From the NCBI GenBank assembly GCA_013350335.1, contig CM023539.1:18130223-18194222 (forward strand): 64,000 nt of DNA, written 5' to 3'. The stretch's first letter is position 1; every line of letters begins with the position of its first letter. The notes beneath the pieces were generated by a model, which was given only the letters and a program-made list of their open reading frames with translations, was not told the DNA's origin and did not search any database. This stretch comes from Chimonanthus salicifolius (lineage: Eukaryota; Streptophyta; Magnoliopsida; Laurales; Calycanthaceae). A program made the position numbers and the translations under genes. Positions 49,829 to 60,431 of this stretch are shown here, one piece after another.

Positions 49829-50086
49829 TCATTTCCAGAACCAGAAAATCATAGACAACTCTACTCCGCTAACATTCAAAACACATGATCTACACTCTTG
49901 GTTCACCAAAGCCTTCTTACCTAAGGGTGATACTACCATTAGCGGATTAATTACTTCTACCAGTTTCAAATCCAATCTATCACAACAAGTTGTAGAAATA
50001 AAGGAATACGAAGCACCGGTATCAAAAAGTACTCGAGCCAAAAGACTGAAAAAATTAATGGTACCTTCCATTACAGTATTCTCCAC
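49829..50086 (-). pseudogene. Gypsy aspartic protease remnant
   Basis: The frame holds ARVLFDTGASYSFIS, the retropepsin active-site DTGA motif, followed by a hydrophobic strand. It ends early and is frame-shifted relative to the segment leading into RT, where DIILGMDW-type sequence would be expected. Function in a working element: cleavage of Gag-Pol. Confidence 0.8.
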
Positions 50087-50294
50087 TAGCTCTTCCTTCT
50101 GAGTCCCAATCGTGTAGACTCTCCCCTGAGGACGTCCCTATCCTCTCCCCTGACCGTTCTGAGGTGGTCCGCTCCTCGGTGCCACCAAGCCTCTGGAGGT
50201 CTGCTGAGAACCTTGACTGACAGACGGCTGCGCTACAGAGAAAGAAACTCCTGCTCCTTGCGAAGGTGCAGCTTTACCAAGATAAAGGCAGTTC

Positions 50295-51202
50295 TTAAAC
50301 AGGTGCATGGTTTGCTTGCAGTGAAAGCACGCCTTCTCTCCTCCGGATGGGCAGAACTTGAAGTATGCCTAGGCTAGTTGCAGGTGTAGCACACAAATTG
50401 CCGGGAGTCAAACCGACTCGACTGTCCTGTGCTAGGATGGATCTTCTTGAAGAAAAGCTTCTTCTGGTTAAACTTGTCCTTCTTGTTGGAAGAAGGTTTC
50501 TGAGAACTGTTGGCACTCCGGTTGATGGAGGCCACTACCTCTACCTTTGAAGCTCGGTCGATGATCTCCTCCAAGGTGTTGAAGACTAGGCCGGCCGCTT
50601 GCCGCTGCAGAAACGGTCGGTGTCCATTCTCAAAATGCTGGACCTTCTCTTCTTCGTTCGCCGCAATCCATGGTACGAACTGCATCAGGTGGATAAAACA
50701 CATGGCATACTGTGCCACTGAGTCGGAACCTTACTGTATGTTGAGGAACTCTCTCTTCCTCGCTTCCTGCACGGTCTTCGGAAAGTACCGGCCAGAAAGG
50801 CTGCAGAGAACTCTTCCTACGTCATTGGCTCGTGGTTACGAACCAAGTTCTTCGCTTCCACCACTCGTAAGTGTTTCCTTCCAGCTGGTAAGCCGCCAAG
50901 GTCACTCGCAAGTCGTCGGCAATCGCTAAGGTGTTAAGGATTCGGCTAATCTGAGTAAGCCAGTTCCTTACTGCACTAGGGTCTTCTGTCCCCGAAAAAC
51001 TTGTCGGGTTCAGTCCCTTGAACTCTTTTAAAGCCGAGGTGGCTCGCTCCTCTTTAGTTTGGATAGGAGGGCATCGCATATTTTCAGCTATCTGCTGAAA
51101 TGCTTCCATCGCCGTGCGAAGGGTCTCATCTGGTAGGTCACGGGTTAGAAGACCAGTCCTCCTCCCGCGGCAATTGTTTTCGTTAGCGTTGGGTCCTGAC
51201 AT
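50295..51202 (-). pseudogene. Gypsy gag pseudogene
   Basis: The ATG at 51202 opens a frame with a retrotransposon Gag core (VRNWLTQI, then LAAYQLEGNTYEWWK). A frame break follows near 50830. The next frame reads REFLNIQ, a stop, then SVAQYAMCFIHLMQFVPW, again standard gag order. A basic Ser/Lys-rich linker leads to VCYTCN and, after another stop, CFHCKQ-like words of zinc knuckles near 50320-50390. The gag start lies about 190 nt after the end of the separate upstream ORF. Confidence 0.82.
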
Positions 51203-51394
51203 CTGTTATTTACACTTGTAAATATCACTTAACCATTTTAAGAAACTCAAGAAAAATCACACAAGTTTGCAAAATTTATTAGAAATCATTCAAATTTGCA
51301 TTACGAGTACAAGGGTTAGTAGGGTATGAAAACCCTTCAAAACAACAAAACAATACTCAACCCTTACAAAACAAAATCTCCCCGTTATTCTAGC

Positions 51395-51898
51395 CTAATC
51401 TTCCGAAGAAGATCCTGCCTCATCACCAAAATAAAAGAAGTTGTCCGGACAAGTCGCCGACTTATGCCCGAACATTCCACAGGTCAAACAGGGTATGATC
51501 CCTGGTCCTCCAACATAAGGACAGTTAGTCCTTGCGCTCCCATGCCCGCGAAGTCCGTAAACAGGGCAGATGACATCGATTGGATAGGGGCAATAAATAC
51601 AGTTGTGCCCCTCCTAATTGCATAATTCGCACATATAGTCCGAATACTCATCCAAAGGCGGAGTAGCCGGAGTATATTCAGGCGAGCCATTCTCCTCTAC
51701 TGACTCTTCTAGATTTGGGACATCTCCCACTTCCTCTTTAGGATTAGCCCCAACATGATACTCGGGTGAAGCTACTTCCTCTTCCTCATTGGGTGTAACT
51801 TCATTAGCGAAGTTTGGAACACTGGAATCAGAAGAAACCAGGTCGATCGGGTTGCTAGGGGTCCCCCTAAACTCAGAGTACTCGACATTGCTCGACAT
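51395..51898 (-). CDS. Extra ORF upstream of gag: acidic, CCHC zinc-knuckle protein
   Basis: Read on the minus strand from an ATG at 51898, the frame runs 168 codons to a TAG at 51395, with one in-frame TAG at 51614-51616. The N-terminal ~90 residues are acidic and Ser/Pro/Glu-rich (NEEEEVASPEY). The C-terminal part holds cysteine clusters: CELCN(stop)EGHNCIYC and CLTCGMFGHKSATC both fit C-x2-C-x4-H-x4-C, and CPVYGLRGH looks like a third, damaged knuckle whose second Cys is Tyr. It ends GSSSED. It is separate from gag, which starts at 51202 and has its own knuckles. The position between PBS and gag makes it the first ORF after the leader. Typical chromoviruses lack such an ORF as far as I know. 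The role is unknown; nucleic-acid binding is a plausible inference. The copy is broken by the internal stop. Confidence 0.65.
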
Positions 51899-52002
51899 AT
51901 CTGTACCACAAAACAGGAGAATGTCAAAAACAATTGCAGCACTTAGGCAAAAGCAAGTCTAAATAGGTTGTAACCCATCACAGCCCTAGAGTTTGAGCCG
52001 AA

Positions 52003-52014
52003 GCTCTGATACCA
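52003..52014 (-). other. Primer-binding site of the gypsy element
   Basis: gctctgatacca, complementary to TGGTATCAGAGC on the sense strand and matching the 3' end of initiator tRNA-Met; 3 nt from the 5' LTR. Confidence 0.92.
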
Positions 52015-52017
52015 AGC

Positions 52018-54810
52018 TGTCACGCCCCGACCCGAAGGGTGGGCCTGGAACGCGACTGATTTTTTTTTTTTCTGAAACTAAACTAACTCAAGCATTCTAA
52101 CTGGGCCGGATCAATGGTTGGGCCCAAAGGTCACACATGATCCCAACATATGGACTCAAACATATACCATAAGTCTACCCAACACTTAGAGATAAAAAAA
52201 AATAACACATAATAAGATCACATAATTCAGACCATTGAATTATCATTCAAAATCACATCAGAGTAACTACAGAAGCATAGTAGCTTATTACATAACATTA
52301 ATACAAATTAAGTACCACACTCGGTACTTTACAAAAGCAAGAGGTTCCAAAAACCAGAAAGTAAAGATCAGGGTATTCCCCTCAGTGGGAATCCCAAAAC
52401 TCCGCCACAGCTTATCCACTCTAAACTTGAAATAGAGGGTTATCCTCCTCGGTTCATCTCCTGAAAGGTGAGTGGGGTGAGCTAACTAGCCCAATGAATG
52501 AAATATAATAATGCAGTTAAGTAAACAACAGGTTAGCACAATAATCAACAGTTGCAATAATATGTCATACTTGATAACAAATAAGCATAATATCATCATC
52601 AGTCCCATAATTCATCATTTCTTTTCCATTACTGTTGTCATCCAACGTCACACCTACCGACTACACCGAGACTATTGTATTAAGTCCCGACACGGTCAAA
52701 ATACATCCTTACAAGTACATCTCTGGCCCTCCTATAGCTGATACTGACACCCTCGAGTCAGCAACTGTCGACACCCATGGTCCAGTAGACGTAAACCATC
52801 TCACACACATGGCCGATATTGGTTCAATAGTCAAGGGCACGTGGAAGCAGTGTTACACATTCCATATGATCAACATCATAGCATTCGTAAGCATCATAAG
52901 CACTTTTACCATAGTGCATCATGTCGAGGCACATGAGTGGGTTCATCAAATCTGAAACCACTCATTGCTCAAGACTCATCTCATAATAAAAACCTGTTTA
53001 CATTTTCTGCAAAGTTAAGTTCTTTCACCGTATATGTGTGGCTTCGCGGTTTCTGTTCAAATAACAAACAAGTGCACAAACAATCCTAAGCCACATACAT
53101 AGTGTCAAATACATACACACAAGTAGTATTTTGAAATCATCCTTGTTCTTCTTTTTTTTCCCAAAAATATCCAATGTACATGGAATTGAATCTCCTACTT
53201 GGTTTCTATCATTTTTAAATTGCAATAATCCACAATATATAGAAATAAAAAGGTGCTCAATCCAAACTCATATTGTCTTCTGGGCATTGACCAGATTTGA
53301 CTTATTGAGTTAGGTCTAGATACTCAAGTCACTTCTAGGTTATCTTCTGGATAGGACCAGATCTGACATGTTGAGTAAGACCTCAAGGTCACTCAGTGCC
53401 CGACAAATATAGCGTCGGCCTGGAAGTGAATACAATAGTATTTATACTATAGTAATAAGAGAATATGGCCAATACATTTTTTAATTTATCAATGGGTACT
53501 AACATCACAATCATCAACATAATCCAACAATAATATTTTTTTTTTCTGTCTTCCTCCACTGTCTGCAACAGCAGACACTGTAGGAAAATGAATCCGAAAA
53601 TAGTGGATTTTCCGGATTTGGTTTCCACATCTAGCCGGTCCGATGGACTCCTCTGGGAATCATCTTTCCATAGGGAGAGGTTTAAAGTTTCAAAACTCAG
53701 TAGGCCATTAGATCTTAACACCAAAAGCCCACTGACACTAAGAAAACCAAGTTTTTCTTTAAACTTTAAAACCATTTTACACACCCAAAACTTAACCAAA
53801 ATCAGTTTTTCTTGATTCTAAACCACCTAGAATTTGTAAAGGAACACAGTGGTTACCTTCACTGGAGTTCCTAGGCTGAAGATATGAACCTTGAAAAATC
53901 TTCTTCTTAAACTACGAGTGACAGAAACACAGTAAAACAGAGAAGAAAAGAGGCTGGGAGAGAGAGCTGGGTTTGGTTTCAGCTGACTGAGAGACTGAGA
54001 GGGAGAAAAGATAGATTTGCTGGGAGTTAAATCTGAAGGGAAAGGCCTCATTTTATAGGAAATTAGCCGTGAAAGCTGGCCGGATGGCCACTGCATGCGG
54101 CTGCATGCAGTTACGGGTGACGCCTAAAATAGTAAGCACTGTTCGGGTGCAATTCAGCCCCTATTTTGATAAAAACTGGATTTTCAACTTAAAACCTAAT
54201 TTTGCAAGCTCAAAAATTTAATCCAACCACACCGATGAGTTGGGTTTTAAAAACTCTGGTCACCATAAAAATTTTGAGATTTAAAACTCACTAAAAATCA
54301 TTGATTTAAACAAAAATCATATTTTAATACTATTTACTTAATTAAACAAATGTTTAATAAAACAATTTAAAAACCTCATTTTGGAGTGTGAAAGAATAAT
54401 TAGACCATACTTAAAATGGTCTACCATAAAATACTTGTTTCAAAATTTATCTCACTTCGAAAATCATTTAAAATAATTATTTCTCCCTTCTGGGGTAATG
54501 ACGGGCGGTTTTAAATACCATTTTTTTAAAATAAAATTATTTTAAAATCAAAAATATAATTCCTTGATTACGGACAATCATATCATCCAATAATAATCAT
54601 ATAATAACATAATTTATAAAATAATAATAATAGTAAGCGGTAACTTACCATTTTGCCCCTCCAGCTGGACGAACTGGATCACTAAGCATTCGAGCTCGGA
54701 TTGGGCCACACCTGGGCTTTTCACAAAGCTCTAACTGAAATTTTCGAGATTAACCGGTCAAGCAAGATTTATTAGGCTAAACTATGCCTAATCTAGGTCA
54801 GAGTATTACA
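52018..54810 (-). mobile_element. 5' LTR of the gypsy element
   Basis: 2793 bp, same ends as the LTR at 43835. It is followed by tggta (TSD partner of tagta). A 136-codon sense ORF at 53389-53799 corresponds to the 138-codon ORF of the other LTR; both start about 250 bp after the TATA motif. A 30-bp segment is lost near 54158, between ccccct-type direct repeats. Confidence 0.93.
54049..54058 (-). promoter_or_regulatory. Candidate TATA box of the 5' LTR
   Basis: Minus strand CTATAAAATG, followed by a GAGGCC word. The same motif is at 45852-45861 in the partner LTR. Transcription would run leftward across R-U5 into the PBS. Confidence 0.5.
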
Positions 54811-55310
54811 TGGTAGGGGAAACAATGATAACATTACTAAAAATATAACTTCAACCAAACATAAATATATTTCTAAATTTATTCATAGGTAAGGTTCTAA
54901 ATCGACCACACGTTCAGGCTTGGGTGCAAAGGCGAAAGGTGGGGGGTAAAACACAAACCAAACCTAAAATTTTGGCAAAACTGAAGTGGCAGTATGCCTC
55001 AGGACGATAGCAGATGGGTGTAGGAGAAGCAGTGGAAGATGAAGGGGAACTGAAATAGATCTGAGGCGGAGAGATGTTTTCAGGGAGCGAGAAAGGAGAC
55101 AAGCAGTAGAGGGCACTGAGGGTTTGAGGAGATGAGAAGAGAAAAATGAAAGAACCAAAGAGATGAAGAGATGGTGGAAGTAGTAGCATGGTAAAGATGA
55201 GAGAGGAGGAGAGCGTATGAGAGGAAAAAAAATCCATAAAATTTCCTTTTTCCGTCAAACAAACAAAGAAAGGGAAAGGATTAAGAAAAATCTTCATTGT
55301 TGCCCTTACC
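54811..55310. other. Unassigned interval right of the gypsy element
   Basis: Purine-rich on the plus strand (54990-55260). The overlapping minus-strand frames (54914-55312) are Ser/Leu/Pro-rich by composition and show no domain. Nothing else seen. Confidence 0.35.
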
Positions 55311-56515
55311 ATGCTTTTTCATATTAGCGTTACGCGCGGAAACAAGAAAAATCGAACAGAAATAAATACACAATACAACACAATAGTTTTACGTGGTTCG
55401 ACCAACCCGACCTACGTCCACAGAGCAACAAAAATCTTCACTATGAAAAGGAAAGAATACATGTATATAATAAAGACTCCCATGAGTTTAGAGGCCAAAC
55501 CCGAAGCCTCGAGCCATTGTACACTCCTCTTATCTTATCACTCTCATATTTAGAAGAACCCATCTTCTGTCCCCTCTCCTCTACTATCCTTATGTTCTAC
55601 AAGCACAACCCGAGGTGCTTCACGAACGCGAGGCTACATTTCCTTCATAGTGTGTTCCTGTACACACTAATGTGTTGCTTCAATCACTCCGGCCTCTCTA
55701 CGCATATGGCGAAGGTGTCATCTCCACGCGTATTGTCAAAAGGCTGAAAGGCCCTTCACCGTGCAGCAACCCACTCGGCTACATGTTGGTGTGATCCACA
55801 CACACTCTCCCACGTTGGTGAGTTCCATATTTATAGAAGAAAACTACTCTATCTTCTTGCTAAAGCTGACGTGCCTCCTATTAGATGGCAATTTCTATTC
55901 TTCTCTCCAGCGCTAGACTAAGATAGATACACCTTGGGTCCCACTTTAGTTATTGTTGGGTTTCCTCCAAAGTGGTTGCCCAATAATTTCTGCTAAAATC
56001 TCTTATGTAGCAGTTGTGTTCTAGTTGGATAGATTCGACCATTCTCTCTAACTCACACGCGCCAAGCACACCTTGATTGTTGCAGAGAAAAACTCTGCCT
56101 TCTTCGAGCCAATCACTCAACATTTCACTCGGTCGATCTCCCAATGAAGGGAAGGGAGCGAAAGCAACAAAGTAGGTTCTTCCACAAATGCAATTAGAAT
56201 TGATCCCAAATCCAGCCAGTAAAGAATATTCAGCCGCAAAAGCAAGCACGACTGGGGCAGTGTGAAGGCGAGGGATGCACGTGATAGCTTGGGTGGTGGG
56301 AAGACAAGCGCTGCCTGAGAAATCTGAAGGAGTGAGAGGAAAACCTAGGTAACAATGATGGGCTGATTGAAAAAAGAATAGAGCTACAGCAAGGTCAGAG
56401 ATGTGGGGCTGAAAGGACTGTAGGAAAGAGAGATAATTGAGACTTGAGAGTAGTGGGGATACACTGTTAGATTAGAGAATCAAAGGAGAGATGAGTGGTG
56501 GGGGCGGGAGACATA
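55311..56515. other. Possible diverged copia LTR-like interval
   Basis: The block ttttacgtggttcgacc...cctacgtccac near 55387-55420 is a word pair common in plant copia LTRs. Otherwise no ends, PBS, PPT or protein domain are clear. A 99-codon minus frame at 55950-56249 has no recognised domain. Confidence 0.35.
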
Positions 56516-57521
56516 TGTTGAGCACCTTAGAAAATGAAATAAACAGTAAAAATCACTATATTATTTATTGTATGATTCAACTGAATAAGAGCTTATATTT
56601 ATAAAATACATTAAGGGTGGTAACATAGACACGGGTATTTTCTACTAGGAAACACGAGATTTTAAAATCCCGTGTGAAATTATCATTTTGCCCTCGGTAT
56701 TCTGCACCGTCTGAATGCCATGCAGTTCATTTTTCGTCTGTTCGGACAGTTTCACCGTTCTAAGAATTATTTCAGTGTAAACCTCCACCGTTCGAAGGCA
56801 CGAAGTGCGTTATATAAGCCAAACGCGCAAAGGTTACAGTTGAGGCGGTTTTTCGACCAATTTCTACGAACAAGGTATCAAATTCATCTACTTTGAAATT
56901 TATGAGCTCAAGGACTGATTTTAAGTGAATATGGTATAATTTTAGGCTTAAAAAATCATGCTCAAATAATTAAGAAGGAAAGTAATTTTTCTTTAATTCT
57001 TTGGGTACGATTTTTGAAATAAAAAACTATATACATTTTTTATTTAAAATCAGTCCCGGAGTTCATAAAATTCAGAGTATATGAATTTTAATACCTTTTT
57101 TGTAGAAATCGGTTGAGAAACGGCCTCGTTTGAAAATCCCTCTTCATATCCCACACATTTTTATCTTATATAACTCACTTTCTGCGTTCGAACAGTGGAG
57201 ATTTACATTGAAATAATCCTTCGAACATTGAGACCATCCGGCCGCACGAAAAATGAACTGCACGACTTTCGGACTGTGTGGAATTCCGAGGGCAAAATGG
57301 TAATTTCATAGGGATTTTGAAACCTCGTGTCTACCTAGCAGAAAATACTACATTAATGGATCTTCATCTATACTATATTAAAAGATAACTCATGATGTTT
57401 ACTATCTAATTCAGAGAGAGATGCATAATCATATCACAATCTTTACATAATCTCATCATAATCTATCAAATCTAAATTATCTTATCAAAGTCAAAATAAT
57501 ATATCTTATCATGTCTTAACA
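56516..57521 (-). mobile_element. Possible copia LTR interrupted by a MITE
   Basis: The right end reads, on minus, TGTTAAGACATGATAAGATAT, a copia-style LTR start; the left end is tgttgagc (TG...CA on plus). An AT-rich ttattgtatgattcaactgaataag block resembles the R/polyadenylation region of copia LTRs. Flanking pentamers acata and cattt do not match, so the ends are tentative. Confidence 0.4.
56615..57348. mobile_element. 734-bp long-inverted-repeat MITE (MULE-like)
   Basis: Flanked by an 8-bp direct repeat tacattaa (56607-56614 and 57349-57356). The arms fold back over roughly 300 bp: gtattttctactagg near 56634 pairs with cctagcagaaaatac at 57334-57348, ttttgccctcgg near 56692 pairs with ccgagggcaaaa near 57287, and aaggactgattttaa near 56909 pairs with ttaaaatcagtcc near 57043. 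The left end carries about 19 extra bases (gggtggtaac...) missing at the right, so the right terminus looks trimmed. No coding capacity. Long arms and TSD near 9 bp suggest Mutator-like affinity. Confidence 0.75.
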
Positions 57522-58582
57522 CATTTCACTTGAATTTTGGATGTCTTCAGTAGTCTCTCCTTGCGTTTATCTCACTAGGATATCTTGACAAACTAAAAAT
57601 GTGGTTACTAAGATAATTAACATTTAATAATGAAGTCAAGCTAAGGTTCGTTTTTTTCCCTATATTTCTTGAGTATTTGATCACTTGAGCATCTCTCAGT
57701 TTCTAGAGACATGCACCATTTATTTCATTGAATAAGAACAAGGCCTTTCTCACTTTGAATATGACTAGGCCTTTCTCACATTGAGTAAGACTGTTTAATA
57801 TGACTACAGATTAGTGCACTTCTCAAAAATGTTTGCTTCGGTATTCAAATAACACCATGGTCTTGGTGCAACTCTATTTTTGGTTTCAAAAGCCTAATCA
57901 TTTCTAAGCTTTAGGATTAGAAATTCGATTTCAAAGGCCAGAGTCTACATTCTCACTTAAACTTTCAAATCCAAAATGAATTTTAACATAATTTTGGCAC
58001 ATATTTAGGTACCAAAGTTTAGATTCTTTGTACTCTTACATTCTAGAAACATTTAATAAACTATTTATCTTATTAGACGAACATTTGGAACTTTATTTTG
58101 AATCTTCATGATATTTACAATATTATAACATAAGAAAGCATTTTATGCAATTCACAAGCATGTGTTTTAAGCACAAGCTACTTTACTAATAACATACATA
58201 TTTTAAACCTTTTGAGATCTTAATCTATGACATTACATAAACTTTTCTAGTTCTACTTCTCCCAAATGGAATGCCACACATTGAGTTCTAATTCTTTTTG
58301 TTTGCAATGGAAGATCCACCTTCATTCTTCATTGATAATTTCTCTCCACTGTTTCTACCCTCCTCAATACTCCGAGGCTCTTTGTCTTCCTCTCATGAGG
58401 CCATTTCCATGATACAACAAGATGAATTTGAAGACAAGATTGAAGAATTGACTCTAAGATTTTATATAGTTTATAATCTTTCCACAACAAATTTGGACCA
58501 GAATTGGCGCCACTTACATTAGATTTTTACTCAAATAATGATGTATGAATGTCACTCTAGGGTTGACAAAAAATAGCGTAAG
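57522..58582. other. Unassigned AT-rich interval
   Basis: Several repeated words (aggcctttctcac twice near 57740-57780) but no termini. A 74-codon plus frame at 58298-58522 has no recognised domain. Confidence 0.35.
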
Positions 58583-58693
58583 AAAGAGCTCAACTTGAGG
58601 CAGCGCAGATGGATGGAATATCTAGCGGATTATGAGTTCGCCCTTTATTATCACCCTGGAAAGGCGAACAAGGTGGCAGATGCCCTCAGCCGT
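58583..58693 (+). pseudogene. Gypsy RNase H C-terminal fragment
   Basis: 37 codons read [19 protein letters not shown] and [14 protein letters not shown], the end of the RNase H domain. It resembles the same region of the element at 48225-48740 but is on the opposite strand and a different sequence. The similarity stops abruptly at the left (58583), and at the right a family-H LTR starts. It is a relic of another gypsy element. Confidence 0.88.
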
Positions 58694-59725
58694 ATAACGC
58701 CCCGCCCTTTTTCACTCGCTTCTTTCCGAAAATCAGAGTCTATATTTTTTTTTTTTATAGACAAAGAGTGATAGAGAGCGGGACGTTACGTAGCGAGCTA
58801 AGTCCGAACTTCCAAAGTCCGACCCTTAATTGGCCAACCTTATGTGTGCATGGACTCAGTCCATGAAAACAATTCACACATAGCAATATAAACATACGGA
58901 AACATAATAGAACACAATTCTATTCCATTTAGATAACAAAGTACGTCAAGTCTTTAATCATCATTATCATAACATAATTATCCAATAAAACATCCAGCAA
59001 TAGCAAATTCATCTAAGTTATTACATCCGAATTCTAGATACTCAAATACAAGCCCATAAGTATCTGAAACAAAATATAAACTATAATCCTCCAAGCTCCT
59101 AAGCCTGGCCCATTTCGCGTTCATCGTTCCCTTCGTTTCATGTATCATCAACTAGGGTAGAAGTAGGGCGTTAGTACAACGCGCCCAGTAGGTATTTCAA
59201 TTAGGGTTAACACATGGGTTAGTACAAAAAATCCAGATATAATAAATATATCAAATCTAGTATAATAAATCATACCATACTTATAAAACATTGTATCCAA
59301 AACAGTGTATGATAATAGAGATCCAATCATACCGATAAAAACCAAAAACCTTGCATGATAATAAAAGTCATAATCATGCCGATTCAATGCCATGCCATGC
59401 TATCATATGCAATGAATCCCACCCATCACAAAATCATAGTATCCTCTTGATGGGATTCTCATTATCAAGGTATCCTTCGACGAGCGTTTTACGGAAGCCC
59501 CGACGAAGTGTGGATCTCCGGATATATAGTATCCTCCTGATGGAATGCTCATCATCAAGGTCTTCATACATAGTATTCCTCTTGATGAGATACTCATCAT
59601 CAAGGTATTATACATAGTATTCTCTTGATGGAATTCTCATCATCAAGGTATCCCCCCACGAGTGTTTTACGGACGCCCGACGGAGTGTGGGTCCCCGGTT
59701 ACCTCTCATCCCTCCCATGCCATGT
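58693..59725 (-). mobile_element. Truncated family-H LTR
   Basis: It starts tataacgccccgccc (TG decayed to TA) directly after the RNase H scrap, then matches the LTR at 2924: aaaatcagagtctat, the ccaagctccta block, catcaactagggtagaagtagggcgtta near 59146, and hairpin units at 59452-59650 with stems such as cttgat/atcaag. Homology fades after ccatgccatg near 59725, about a third of the full length. No right end or TSD found. Confidence 0.8.
59452..59650. repeat. Hairpin units of the truncated family-H LTR
   Basis: Units near 59455, 59534, 59580 and 59622 with cttgatg...catcaag-type stems and a gaattctcat-like loop. Confidence 0.7.
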
Positions 59726-60072
59726 TGGATGCATCAAACGATGTTGTATTTTCATAAAACTAAATTTATTGGAAAACTTATTTAATAAATTTTATAACAA
59801 GCCTAAGTTTGTATAATTCTAATATACGTAGATGAAGTTATGACCAGTTTTATAAGCATGCTAGAGTAAGGAGAAAAATTATTTTTGTATTCTAAATTCT
59901 ATAAATAAATAGACATCCATGACCAAATCATTGCATTACTTTACTTTTGAAGTTGAAGTTGGGATCTCCAATTGGTGAGTCCATACTTATTTCAATTTGA
60001 AATTTTTTTAATTTTAATTTTGCATTTAAATTTATTTTCTAATTTTAACTTTGAGAATTGCATTTAAATTAA
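59726..60072. other. Unassigned AT-rich interval
   Basis: No ORF, terminal repeat or RNA gene recognised. Confidence 0.4.
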
Positions 60073-60431
60073 GGGTAGTGATCTTCCCACGGGTATTTTG
60101 TATAACCTAACACGGGTTTTACTGTATTACCCATTTTTCCCTTCGAAACATTTCGTCGAACCCTTCGAATCGGCTTGCCGGCCCTTCCACTGCGGTATAA
60201 ATAGGCTTACTGACCGGCTCACTCAAATTTATCTAAGTGAGACTTTTTTTTTTATAAAGAATAACAAATCGGATCACTGATCGTATCACTGAAATTGGAT
60301 CACTAACCGGCTCACTGACCCGATCACTAAATTTTTTAAATGCTTTTGTACGGCAGGTGGAAAGGTAAAATGGGCAATACCCTAAATCCCGTGTCTCATT
60401 ACACAAAATGTCCGTGGGAGAATCGCTATCC
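60073..60431. mobile_element. 359-bp inverted-repeat MITE
   Basis: Terminal inverted repeats of about 65 bp: left gggtagtgatcttcccacgg, inverted right ggatagcgattctcccacgg, continuing through cattttgt, acacggg and cccattt. A short direct repeat aaattaa lies on each side (60066-60072 and 60433-60439). The interior has repeated ggatcactgac-like words and a ggtataaatagg motif. The first 21 bp resemble the left end of the MITE at 56615 (gggtggtaacatagacacgg), so the two are probably related. Confidence 0.78.

Noticed and set aside
54914..55312. Three overlapping minus-strand ORFs resembling signal peptides
   Set aside because: Ser/Leu-rich composition from a purine-rich plus strand; several frames are open at once.
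55950..56249. 99-codon minus ORF considered as a LINE RNase H fragment
   Set aside because: The expected catalytic and C-terminal motifs could not be aligned.
58298..58522. 74-codon plus ORF
   Set aside because: No recognisable domain, no clear promoter or splice context, AT-rich repeat surroundings.
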